From: JAWXCB01 sp034440455 | GTDB lineage: Bacteria > Bacteroidota > Bacteroidia > Chitinophagales > CAIOSU01 | Direction of reading: 5' to 3' | Assembly: GCA_034440455.1 (NCBI GenBank) | Contig: JAWXCB010000066.1 | Coordinates: 45,668-109,667, forward strand | Length of the DNA: 64,000 nucleotides | Shown here: piece after piece, positions 35,866 through 43,945 of the stretch | How positions within the stretch are numbered: the first letter of the stretch is position 1 | How the letters are laid out: each line of letters begins with the position of its first letter | Made by a program: the position numbers and the translations under genes | The notes under the pieces: generated by a model | What the model was told of the DNA's origin: nothing | The model's input: only the letters and a program-made list of their open reading frames with translations | Database searches by the model: none

Positions 35866-36858
35866 TTGAAAAAACACCTCGGCACTGCAATCAAATTCGC
35901 GCTCTCGCTTGGGGTGGGCATCTTCATTGTTTGGTTCACCTTCAGCCGTTTAAGCCAGGAAGACCGCGACATTATGCGCTCTGCATTTGCAAACGCCAAC
36001 TACTGGTGGCTGGCACTGGGCGCAATGCTCAACCTGAGCAGCAATTTTTTCAGGGCTGAACGCTGGCGCATGTTGCTCAAGCCCCTCGGATACCGCCCTC
36101 ATTTCCTCAACACCTTTCTCTCCATCATCGTGATGTATTTTGCCAACCTGCTTTTTCCGCGATTGGGCGAGGTGCTGCGCTGCGAAATTTTAAGACGCTA
36201 TGAAAAAATTCCTTTAGACAAATCCATCGGCACCATGGTGACAGAGCGCGTGGTGGATGTGCTTTCGCTGCTTGTCGTGGGCGGTGTGTTGATTTTGGTG
36301 GAAAAAGAACGCTTCTACCAGAGCTATGCTGAAACGCAGGAAAAGCTGAAAGGATTTGGCAACTCGCCCGTGTTCTCTTATATTTTTTATGGCATCGTTG
36401 CTGCGGTTATTTTATTTGTCGCCTACAAAGTAATCACCGACAAAACGTGGATTGGCAGGCTCACGAATTTCATGAGAGGAATTTTAGAAGGACTGAAATC
36501 TGTGTTCAAAACTGGCAACATGCCGCTGTTTCTTTTTCACACTGCCGCCATCTGGGCGTGTTTCATCTTCAACACGTATGTATGCTTTTTTGCATTAACT
36601 GAAACAGCCGGGCTGAGCGTGCTTGCCGCTATGGGCGCCACTTTTTTTGGCGCACTTGCCTACACCGCAGTGCAGGGAGGCGTGGGCGCTTATCCCCTTA
36701 TCATTCAATATTTTTTGCTTGCCTACGGAATACAGGCTACCACCGGCTTTGCCTTCGGCTGGCTCGCGTGGAGCTTCGTCACTGCGATGGTGCTTGTTGT
36801 CGGCATGATTGCCCTCATCGCCCTCACGCTTTTCAACCGCAGCGATGACGCCCCATGA
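35866..36858 (+). CDS. Lysylphosphatidylglycerol synthase TM region / UPF0104 family membrane protein
   Basis: 330-residue polytopic membrane protein with about eight hydrophobic helices. Segment FRAERWRMLLKPLGYRP and the loop LFPRLGEVLRCEILRRYEKI, then MVTERVVDVLSLLV, are characteristic of the YbhN/AglD-like flippase-associated family. A TTG at 35866 is the best start (LKKHLGTAIKFALSLGVGI); no ATG fits. Lipid transport or modification is inferred from the family only. It overlaps the next gene by 14 bp. Confidence 0.82.
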   Translation: MKKHLGTAIKFALSLGVGIFIVWFTFSRLSQEDRDIMRSAFANANYWWLALGAMLNLSSNFFRAERWRMLLKPLGYRPHFLNTFLSIIVMYFANLLFPRLGEVLRCEILRRYEKIPLDKSIGTMVTERVVDVLSLLVVGGVLILVEKERFYQSYAETQEKLKGFGNSPVFSYIFYGIVAAVILFVAYKVITDKTWIGRLTNFMRGILEGLKSVFKTGNMPLFLFHTAAIWACFIFNTYVCFFALTETAGLSVLAAMGATFFGALAYTAVQGGVGAYPLIIQYFLLAYGIQATTGFAFGWLAWSFVTAMVLVVGMIALIALTLFNRSDDAP

Positions 36859-37342
36859 GCTGATACAAGCAAAAATTTTTACGCCCGCGCAGTTGCAGCG
36901 CTCGCTCAACCTGTGGCGCTTTTACCAAAAACGCATTGTGTTCACCAACGGATGTTTTGATATTCTGCATAGCGGGCACGTGCATTTATTATCACAAGCA
37001 GCCGCGTTTGGCGATATTTTAATTGTGGGGTTGAATGCCGATAGCTCCGTAAAAAAACTGAAGGGCGACAACAGACCGCTGCAAAAAGAAACCACCCGCG
37101 CAAGTGTGCTTGCTTCGCTGTTTTATGTGCAGGCTGTTGTGTTGTTTGAAGAAGAAACACCGCTGCGGCTCATCAGCGCCATCGCCCCCGATGTGCTGGT
37201 GAAGGGCGGTGACTACAAAATAGAAACCATTGTGGGCGCTGATTCCGTGTTGCAACGCGGAGGCAAGGTGGAAATTATTCCGCTGCTGGCAGGCGTTTCT
37301 ACCACGAGTGTGGAGGAGAAAATGCTGAAGGGAAAGCAGTAG
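36845..37342 (+). CDS. rfaE2: D-glycero-beta-D-manno-heptose 1-phosphate adenylyltransferase
   Basis: Cytidylyltransferase-fold enzyme of ADP-heptose synthesis for LPS core. The start ATG 36845 (MTPHELIQAKIF) gives 165 residues; an earlier in-frame start lies deeper in the upstream gene. FTNGCFDILHSGHVHLL contains the nucleotide-binding HxGH. GLNADSSVKKLKGDNRP and VLVKGGDY follow. It is the separate adenylyltransferase domain without the HldE kinase. Confidence 0.92.
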   Translation: MTPHELIQAKIFTPAQLQRSLNLWRFYQKRIVFTNGCFDILHSGHVHLLSQAAAFGDILIVGLNADSSVKKLKGDNRPLQKETTRASVLASLFYVQAVVLFEEETPLRLISAIAPDVLVKGGDYKIETIVGADSVLQRGGKVEIIPLLAGVSTTSVEEKMLKGKQ

Positions 37343-37384
37343 GAAATAGATTGTGTTACTCTCTTGACGGGGCGCTACCAATGC

Positions 37385-37422
37385 GACACGATAAACAAAT
37401 GAAGTAAGTACGCGCCAAATCA
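37385..37422 (-). repeat. Intergenic repeat related to 5226-5260
   Basis: On the minus strand it reads TTTGGCGCGTACTTACTTCA and continues TTTGTT, matching the sequence after the PBP gene with a 4-bp difference. It lies between the convergent rfaE2 and gyrB genes. Confidence 0.5.
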
Positions 37423-37477
37423 CTTGTCAGCAATTCGTATTCAAAAAAACTGCCGACTGACGACTGCCGACTAACTC

Positions 37478-39442
37478 CTACACATCCAGCTTCGCATACT
37501 TCGCGTGCTTTTCGATGAACGCTCTGCGCGGGGGCACATCATCGCCCATCAGCATAGAGAAAATGCGGTCGGCTTCGGCTGCACTATCGATGGTAACCTG
37601 ACGCAGGGTACGAGTTTCAGGATTCATCGTGGTTTCCCACAGTTGTTCGGCATTCATTTCACCAAGACCCTTGTAGCGCTGCACGTTCACGGATTCTTCC
37701 TTGCCGCCTTTGGCGAGGTCGTGTATCGCCTGGTCGCGCTGCTGGTCGTTCCAGCAATATTGAAACTCTTTGCCCTTCTTCACCATGTAGAGTGGGGGAG
37801 TGGCAATGTAAATATGTCCGCGCTCAATCATCTCTTTCATATAGCGGAAAAAGAAGGTGAGGATGAGCGTGGTGATATGGCTGCCGTCCACATCGGCATC
37901 GCACATGATGACTACTTTGTGATAGCGCAGCTTGGTGAGCACCAGCGGGCGTCCTTCTTCTTTGTCATTGCGATACACGCCAAGGGCGGTGTACATGTTG
38001 CGGATTTCTTCGTTGTCGTAAATCTTGTGTTCCATCGCCTTCTCCACGTTAAGGATTTTTCCGCGCAGCGGAAGAATCGCCTGAAACTCGCGGTTGCGTC
38101 CCTGCTTGGCGGTGCCGCCTGCGCTGTCGCCTTCCACTAAGAAGAGTTCACATGCTTCGGGGTCGTTGTTGCCGCAGTCAGCCAGCTTGCCGGGCAAGCC
38201 TGAGCCGGTGAGTACGTTTTTGCGCTGCACGAGTTCGCGGGCTTTGCGCGCTGCATCGCGGGCGGTGGCGGCAAGAACCACTTTATTAATAATGAGCCTT
38301 GCGTCTTTTGGATTTTCTTCAAGGTAGCTTGCGAGGGCTTCGCTCACGCATGATTCCACGATGCCCATCACTTCGCTGTTGCCGAGCTTTGTTTTTGTTT
38401 GTCCTTCAAATTGCGGCTCGGGCACTTTCACAGAAATCACTCCGGTCAGCCCTTCGCGGAAGTCATCGCCCGTTACTTCAAATTTCAGTTTCGAGAAATG
38501 TCCGTTCTTTTCACCATAAGTTTTGAAAACGCGGGTCATTGCTTTTCTGAATCCGGCAATGTGCGTTCCACCTTCAATGGTGTTAATGTTATTGACGTAG
38601 CTGTGGATGTTTTCGTTAAACGTGGTGTTGTATTGAAAAGCTAATTCAACGGAAACATTGTCTTTCGCGCGTTCCACATAAACGGGCGAAGAGGTAAGCA
38701 CAGGGCGAGTGCCGTCAAGGTATCTTACAAATTCCACCAAGCCGCCTTCGGAAAAAAAAGTATCTTCTTCGTAGTTGCCCGCTTCGTCTTTTTGGCGCTT
38801 GTCGGTAATCATCATGCGGATGCCGCGATTCAGATAAGACAGCTCGCGGAGGCGCGATGAAAGCGTTTCATAATTGTAAACGGTAGTTGTGAAAATCTCT
38901 GCATCGGGGCGGAAGGATACGATGGTGCCTGTGCGCTGCGTGTCCCCGATTTCGCGCGTGGGATATTGCGGCTTTCCTCTCTCGAACTCCTGTTCAAAAA
39001 CCTTTCCGTTGCGATGCACTTCAGCGCGCAGCCACACAGAGAGCGCATTCACGCAGGAAACGCCCACACCATGCAATCCGCCTGAAACCTTGTAAGTGTC
39101 TTTATCAAACTTGCCTCCCGCATGCAACACGGTCATCACGACTTCAAGTGCGGAGCGTTTTTCTTTCTTATGAATTTCAGTTGGAATGCCGCGCCCGTCA
39201 TCTTCCACAGTCACGGAGTTATCTTCGTGTATCGTCACGTTGATATTACGGGCGTAGCCTGCAAGCGCTTCGTCAATGGAATTGTCCACCACTTCATACA
39301 CGAGGTGATGCAATCCTTTCACGCTCACGTCACCGATATACATCGCGGGGCGTTTCCTTACCGCTTCAAGACCTTCAAGAACCTGGATATTTTCAGCAGT
39401 ATAGGTAGATGGTGTTTGAGTCATAACGAGTGTTTCTTCCAT
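37478..39442 (-). CDS. gyrB: DNA gyrase subunit B
   Basis: ATPase subunit of gyrase. The protein has 654 residues, or 648 from the in-frame ATG at 39424 (MTQTPSTYTAENIQVLEGLE). GHKL ATPase motifs: EVVDNSIDEA, VEDDGRGIPTEIH and SGGLHGVGVSCVNALS. The Toprim domain has LVEGDSAGGTAKQGRNREFQ and DADVDGSHI. QRYKGLGEMNAEQLWETTM marks GyrB. The length is the short form without the large Toprim insert of gammaproteobacteria. Confidence 0.96.
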   Translation of the reverse strand: MEETLVMTQTPSTYTAENIQVLEGLEAVRKRPAMYIGDVSVKGLHHLVYEVVDNSIDEALAGYARNINVTIHEDNSVTVEDDGRGIPTEIHKKEKRSALEVVMTVLHAGGKFDKDTYKVSGGLHGVGVSCVNALSVWLRAEVHRNGKVFEQEFERGKPQYPTREIGDTQRTGTIVSFRPDAEIFTTTVYNYETLSSRLRELSYLNRGIRMMITDKRQKDEAGNYEEDTFFSEGGLVEFVRYLDGTRPVLTSSPVYVERAKDNVSVELAFQYNTTFNENIHSYVNNINTIEGGTHIAGFRKAMTRVFKTYGEKNGHFSKLKFEVTGDDFREGLTGVISVKVPEPQFEGQTKTKLGNSEVMGIVESCVSEALASYLEENPKDARLIINKVVLAATARDAARKARELVQRKNVLTGSGLPGKLADCGNNDPEACELFLVEGDSAGGTAKQGRNREFQAILPLRGKILNVEKAMEHKIYDNEEIRNMYTALGVYRNDKEEGRPLVLTKLRYHKVVIMCDADVDGSHITTLILTFFFRYMKEMIERGHIYIATPPLYMVKKGKEFQYCWNDQQRDQAIHDLAKGGKEESVNVQRYKGLGEMNAEQLWETTMNPETRTLRQVTIDSAAEADRIFSMLMGDDVPPRRAFIEKHAKYAKLDV

Positions 39443-39503
39443 TTAAGTGATAATGTGTTTTCCAGTTGATAATCAATTCAATTCGTCCACAAAAGAGGGC
39501 TAT

Positions 39504-39511
39504 CAAAGATA
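39504..39511 (-). promoter_or_regulatory. Candidate -7 box for gyrB
   Basis: On the minus strand TATCTTTG, an exact TAnnTTTG match, about 62 bp before the first start codon. The -33 region is poor. Confidence 0.4.
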
Positions 39512-39591
39512 GGGATTTTCCTCCATTAAATTGAGCTTAAAATTCAATTCCGGCAAGGTTTTTATCAACAATTTCGTGCGCAAAAGTGGCG

Positions 39592-39694
39592 AGTTGTAAG
39601 TTTTAAGTTCTAAGTTTTAAGTTTGAGTTTGCATCGCGCGGATTTCAACGAAATTCGTAGCGAATTCTTATAACTTAAACCTTAAAACTTAAGA
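39592..39694. repeat. Inverted-repeat unit resembling empty IVP-element termini
   Basis: Left arm 39598-39620 (AAGTTTTAAGTTCTAAGTTT...) and right arm 39668-39690 are inverted, 20 of 23 positions matching, with a further AGTTGTA before the left arm. The same AAGTTnTA heptad pattern forms the termini of the IVP element at 21448-21856, but only 47 bp separate the arms here and no gene is present. A TAAGTTTG -7-like box lies in the left arm (39618-39625) and could promote the DUF4468 gene. Confidence 0.55.
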
Positions 39695-39698
39695 CTGT

Positions 39699-40238
39699 AT
39701 GAAATTATTTCTTGCCGTTTTCGGGGTGTTGCTTACCGGAATTTCCGTTCTTTTTGCCCAAAAGCCTGCTATTCCTCTTGATGAAACAACGAAAAAAGCG
39801 GTTTATACCGAAGTGGTGCAGGCGGAGGGAATCACGCAGGCTGACTTATATAATAGAGCGTTGGCTTGGTTCAAAAGTTATTTCCCAAATCCCGCCAGCG
39901 TAATCAAGGTACAAGACCCCACTACCGGAGTGGTGAGCGGGCAGCACGGCATCTATTTTTACAAAACTCTTGAAGACGGCAAAGAGTTTAAAGTGGGGCA
40001 GGTGCGCTACACGGTTGAAGTGCTGGTGAAGGAAGGAAGATATAAGTTCACTATTGATGATATTTTCAAACTCGAATCCCCGAAAGTATATCTCGAAGAA
40101 TGGCTTGATGAATCTGACCCCGATAAAGTAAATCGCTTTAATTACGCCAGCCAGATGGACAAAAACATGCAGGAACTCATCGCAAAGTTGAAGATTGCGA
40201 TGAAGACGGGTAAACAGGCAGAGAAAGAAGATTGGTAG
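39699..40238 (+). CDS. DUF4468 domain secreted protein
   Basis: 179-residue protein with a signal peptide (MKLFLAVFGVLLTGISVLFA). The mature part starts after AQKPAIPL and contains YNRALAWFKSYFPNPASVIK and GQVRYTVEVLVKEGRYKFTI, the DUF4468 pattern with a TBP-like fold. It is probably periplasmic or surface exposed. Function unknown. It is preceded directly by the inverted-repeat unit and converges on the sulfatase gene two bases away. Confidence 0.8.
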   Translation: MKLFLAVFGVLLTGISVLFAQKPAIPLDETTKKAVYTEVVQAEGITQADLYNRALAWFKSYFPNPASVIKVQDPTTGVVSGQHGIYFYKTLEDGKEFKVGQVRYTVEVLVKEGRYKFTIDDIFKLESPKVYLEEWLDESDPDKVNRFNYASQMDKNMQELIAKLKIAMKTGKQAEKEDW

Positions 40239-40240
40239 GA

Positions 40241-41548
40241 CTACTGACGAATCATAGACGCTTCCTGCTCAAGATTAGTTTTCGCACTTTGTTGAGCAGA
40301 ATCTAAAGTGCCATTCATTAAATCAGTTTGCTCGTAAGGGTCATTTTCCAAATCAAAAAAATGCTGTGCGCCTGTTTCGGATTCAATGAGTTTGTAACGG
40401 ATATCTCTTATCGCCCAACCGGTGATATTTTGGGAAGCAACTTCGGAATATGCCACTATTCTCTCGCCATCGCTATCATCTGATAAAAGTGTTTTGAAAC
40501 TGTAGCCATCATGCTGCTGCGTGATGCCTGTTCCTGCAATTTCTGCAACTGTTGCAAATATGTCCGTTGAGTTAATTAGCGCGTCTTCCCTCTCCCCGAT
40601 GCGCGAAACTCCCGCTCCTGAAACAATCAATGGAACATGAATCCCGCCTTCATAAAGCGAACCTTTACTTTTTGCAGGAGCAAAAGGCGCTTGGACCGTT
40701 TCTCTCGGAGTGCCGTTGTCGCCAATAAAGAGAATCACCGTATTGGCGCGTTCCTCGTCAGTCATTGCATCAAGCAGCCGACCCACTTCATGGTCAAGCG
40801 CTTCGAGCATTGCAAAATAATAAGGCTGTGGATTGGCATTTATTGAGGCTGTGTCACCGGCAAGATTATCCCGTTCATGTAGCGAATCAGGCGGAAGGTG
40901 AAAGGGTGAATGCGGAGCAGTATAGGCAAGCCACAAAAACCATGGTTGACTTTGCGTGTTTATCCAATCTATTGCAAGATCGGTGAAATAGGTCGTTGCA
41001 TATTCGTTGCTAATTGCCTGAATGCTTCCGTCAGTCGTGAGATTCCAATTCCAGTAATCCTGCATTGCACCGCTGAGAAAGCCGGCATAATGCCCCACAC
41101 CCATTTGATTTGGGTTTGAAGCTCCGCCATTTGAAGAGCCGGAAAGATGCCACTTGCCGATTACGGCATGGCTGTAGCCCGATGCTTTTTCATCCAGCAA
41201 TTTTTGAATGGAAGTTTCAGACAGTGGAATTTGATTGCTTCCTTCAGCAGAAAGCACTCCTGTTCTTACACCATATCGTCCAGCTAAAATTGTAGCGCGC
41301 GTTGGGGAGCATTCGGGATTTGCATAGAAATTATCAAATATTAATCCGTTGCTGCAAAGGGATTCAAGGATAGGCATATCAGGCTTCTGCAATCCTTCCG
41401 AATAACACGGGCACGCATCAAACCCAAAATCATCAGCGATGATTAGAAGGATATTTGGAGTTGTACTTACTGAAGGCACTTCTTCTTTGCATGAATGAAA
41501 AACGATTGAGAGAATAAATAATAATGTTACCGCTGCTTTACCGCGCAT
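40241..41548 (-). CDS. Lipoprotein sulfatase (formylglycine-dependent)
   Basis: 435-residue type I sulfatase. The N-terminus has a lipobox (IVFHSCKE). NILLIIADDFGFDACPCYSE provides metal-binding aspartates. The formylglycine motif is CSPTRATILAGRYG with Cys80. GKWHLSG and VILFIGDNGTP complete the active site. It should hydrolyse sulfate esters at the cell surface or periplasm. A maturase gene (anSME or FGE) is not in the window. The substrate is not predictable; no SusCD or glycosidase genes are adjacent. Confidence 0.9.
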   Translation of the reverse strand: MRGKAAVTLLFILSIVFHSCKEEVPSVSTTPNILLIIADDFGFDACPCYSEGLQKPDMPILESLCSNGLIFDNFYANPECSPTRATILAGRYGVRTGVLSAEGSNQIPLSETSIQKLLDEKASGYSHAVIGKWHLSGSSNGGASNPNQMGVGHYAGFLSGAMQDYWNWNLTTDGSIQAISNEYATTYFTDLAIDWINTQSQPWFLWLAYTAPHSPFHLPPDSLHERDNLAGDTASINANPQPYYFAMLEALDHEVGRLLDAMTDEERANTVILFIGDNGTPRETVQAPFAPAKSKGSLYEGGIHVPLIVSGAGVSRIGEREDALINSTDIFATVAEIAGTGITQQHDGYSFKTLLSDDSDGERIVAYSEVASQNITGWAIRDIRYKLIESETGAQHFFDLENDPYEQTDLMNGTLDSAQQSAKTNLEQEASMIRQ

Positions 41549-41563
41549 ACGTTGAAAGTTAGT

Positions 41564-42256
41564 TTATTGAAATCCCCCAACATCAACATTGCGCTGCACT
41601 TCCAGACGCATCGTGTTCAGTTCCAACGCGCAGAGATTTCCTAAACCCTCCGTTCCAAAGTAAACACAGCCGCCATCAAGGTCTAAATCTTTTGAATGGG
41701 TGTCTATCGCTTCTTTGATTTTATCAAGCACGGTGGGCGTATGTCCATGCACCATCGTGCGGTTGCCGATTTTTTCAGGATAGATGTAAGTGTTGCGCAG
41801 CCATAACATTCCCTCGGTATCCTCAAGCGGGTTTGCGATGTCGAAATTTAATCCAGCGTGAACCACAATGAAATCATCCATCAGGTGGTAGAAATCCATC
41901 GTTTGCAGAAACTCCCGGAAGTGTTCAGACACCTCCTGCGCCTCACGCACGCCAAAACTTTGCAGCGTGGACATGCCTCCGTTGTAAAACCAGTCTTTCT
42001 TGATTTGCTTGTTGAAAATAGATCGCAACAGCATCTCCTCATGATTGCCCTTAATGAAAATGGTATTGTAACCCATGAGCCGCAACTCCATTAAATAAGA
42101 AACTACGCCTTTGCTGTCGGGACCGCGATCAATGTAATCACCAACGAAAATGATTTTATCCTGTCTGCCCGGCTGAATTTTATCTTCCACCAACGCCCTG
42201 AGCGTTTTCGCACAGCCATGCACATCGCCAATCACCCACCGTTTCGTTTCGCTCAT
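41564..42256 (-). CDS. PP2A-like Ser/Thr protein phosphatase or metallophosphoesterase
   Basis: 230-residue calcineurin-type phosphoesterase. Metal motifs: GDVHGCAKTLRALV, GDYIDRGPDSKGV, GNHEEM and a C-terminal HGHTP. This arrangement matches the lambda-phosphatase/PrpA-like family. It overlaps gpmA by four bases, so the two are co-transcribed. Protein phosphatase or dinucleoside tetraphosphatase activity is possible; I cannot tell which. Confidence 0.87.
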   Translation of the reverse strand: MSETKRWVIGDVHGCAKTLRALVEDKIQPGRQDKIIFVGDYIDRGPDSKGVVSYLMELRLMGYNTIFIKGNHEEMLLRSIFNKQIKKDWFYNGGMSTLQSFGVREAQEVSEHFREFLQTMDFYHLMDDFIVVHAGLNFDIANPLEDTEGMLWLRNTYIYPEKIGNRTMVHGHTPTVLDKIKEAIDTHSKDLDLDGGCVYFGTEGLGNLCALELNTMRLEVQRNVDVGGFQ

Positions 42257-42999
42257 TTCGCTTTGCCTTGTTTAGCCACGCCTTCAATCGCGTTTTTTAT
42301 TTCTTCCGGGTCGCCTAAGTAATAATTTTTCAGCGGCTTGCAGTTGTCATCCAACTCATACACCAACGGAATTCCCGTAGGAATATTCATCGCTACAATT
42401 TTATCATCCGCGATGTTGTCAAGATGCTTCACTAATGCCCGCAAGGAGTTTCCGTGCGCGGTGATTAAAACGCTCTTTCCTTTTTGCACATCTGGAAGAA
42501 TGGTGTTTTTCCAATAGGGAACAAAACGCGCAACCGTATCTTTCAAACATTCCGTAAGCGGAATTTCGTTTGCGACAAGTTCGCGGTACCGCCTGTCATT
42601 GCCCGGATAGCGCTCATCGTTTTTCTCCAATGGTGGAGGCGGAATGTCGTAACTCCTGCGCCAAATCAGCACTTGTTCATCTCCATACTTGGCAGCGGTT
42701 TCCGCTTTGTTCAATCCCTGCAACGCGCCATAGTGCCGTTCATTCAGTTTCCACGAGCGATGAACCGGAATCCACATTAAATCCATTTCTTCCAGAGTAA
42801 GCCAAAGCGTTTTAATAGCGCGTTTCAACACGGAAGTATAAGCGACATCAAACTCAAAGCCTTCTCGCTTCAAAAGCTGTCCTGCTTTCTTTGCTTCTTC
42901 AACTCCTTTTTCAGAAAGCGGCACATCTTTCCATCCTGTAAAACGATTTTCTTTATTCCAAATACTTTCTCCGTGGCGGAGCAGGACGAGTTTTTTCAT
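42253..42999 (-). CDS. gpmA: 2,3-bisphosphoglycerate-dependent phosphoglycerate mutase
   Basis: Glycolytic interconversion of 3- and 2-phosphoglycerate. The protein has 248 residues. LLRHGESIWNKENRFTGWKD carries the phospho-accepting His9. ERHYGALQGLNKAE and SVLITAHGNSLRALVKHLD contain the other active-site residues. The length is normal. A TAAATTTA near its start (minus strand, about 43017) could be a promoter. Confidence 0.96.
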   Translation of the reverse strand: MKKLVLLRHGESIWNKENRFTGWKDVPLSEKGVEEAKKAGQLLKREGFEFDVAYTSVLKRAIKTLWLTLEEMDLMWIPVHRSWKLNERHYGALQGLNKAETAAKYGDEQVLIWRRSYDIPPPPLEKNDERYPGNDRRYRELVANEIPLTECLKDTVARFVPYWKNTILPDVQKGKSVLITAHGNSLRALVKHLDNIADDKIVAMNIPTGIPLVYELDDNCKPLKNYYLGDPEEIKNAIEGVAKQGKAK

Positions 43000-43049
43000 G
43001 CTTATAAAAAGTTGCGGTAAATTTACAGGAATTCGGTTGTTGGAATTGT

Positions 43050-43120
43050 CATTCCGGCTTCATGCCGGAATTCGCTACTAATAAATAATCAGGGGATGCC
43101 GGAACAAGTCAGGCATGACA
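43050..43120. repeat. Palindromic repeat family B
   Basis: Two hairpins, TTCCGGC/GCCGGAA (43052-43070) and ATGCC/GGCAT (about 43095-43116), separated by an AT-rich spacer. The same design is at 11746-11815. It lies between gpmA and xth. Confidence 0.65.
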
Positions 43121-43891
43121 CTAAAACTCCAGCACCAACCCCACCGGGCAATGGTCAGAGCCTTGTACATCCGCCTGAATAAAAGCGTCTTTCACATTTG
43201 CTTTCAACTCTTCACTCACAAAGAAATAGTCAATACGCCAGCCCACGTTGCGCGGGCGAGCGTTGAAGCGTTGGTCCCAATAAGTGTATTGCTCCGGACT
43301 TTGATTGAACATGCGCAGCGTGTCAATATATCCGTGTGCAACCAATTTATCCAACCATGCGCGTTCAATCGGTAAAAAGCCCGAATTGGTTTCGTTTGGC
43401 TTAGGACGCGCCAAATCAATTTCTTTGTGCGCGGTGTTAATGTCGCCTGTGATAACGATTTTCTTTCCTTGTTTGCGTTGCGCTTCGCAATGCGCTAAGA
43501 ACGCATCATAAAAACCGAGTTTGTAATTCAGGCGTACTTCCGAGCTCTGCCCGTTAGGAAAATAAATTCCGTAAAGCGTGAATTCCGGATATTCTGCAAT
43601 CAGAACCCGACCTTCCCGTTCAAAATTTTCATTGATAGTTTTTGCAACGGATATTGGTTCACGTTTTGTAAACAACGCGACACCGCTGTAGCCTTTCTTT
43701 TCCGCAAAATCAAAATACCTATGATAGCCGTCAGGCTTCACCAACTCAGCAGGAATTTTTTCCTGTTGCAATTTGGTTTCCTGCAAACAGACAACGTCTG
43801 CATCTTGCGCTTGAAACCATTCGGGAAATCCTTTTTTCATCACGGCTCGCAAGCCGTTGACATTCCAGGAGAGAAGTTTGTAGCGGGTCAT
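43121..43891 (-). CDS. xth: Exodeoxyribonuclease III
   Basis: AP endonuclease/3' exonuclease of base-excision repair. The protein has 256 residues. LSWNVNGLRAVMKKGF, VVCLQETKLQ, GVALFTKREP, VITGDINTAH and the C-terminal GSDHCPVGLVLEF are the standard motifs with the metal-binding Glu, Asp and His residues. It is separated from the M61 gene by a family D repeat. Confidence 0.95.
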   Translation of the reverse strand: MTRYKLLSWNVNGLRAVMKKGFPEWFQAQDADVVCLQETKLQQEKIPAELVKPDGYHRYFDFAEKKGYSGVALFTKREPISVAKTINENFEREGRVLIAEYPEFTLYGIYFPNGQSSEVRLNYKLGFYDAFLAHCEAQRKQGKKIVITGDINTAHKEIDLARPKPNETNSGFLPIERAWLDKLVAHGYIDTLRMFNQSPEQYTYWDQRFNARPRNVGWRIDYFFVSEELKANVKDAFIQADVQGSDHCPVGLVLEF

Positions 43892-43916
43892 TTTTTACTT
43901 TCTTTTTTCAGGTTAG

Positions 43917-43944
43917 AGATTCTTCGCTACGCTCAGAATGACGA
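43917..43944 (+). repeat. Repeat family D, copy between xth and the M61 gene
   Basis: AGATTCTTCGCTACGCTCAG followed by AATGACGA, two differences from the copy at 28683-28710. Confidence 0.75.
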
Positions 43945-43945
43945 A

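Noticed and set aside
37505..38140. Plus-strand 211-codon frame opposite gyrB
   Set aside because: Antisense shadow of gyrB.
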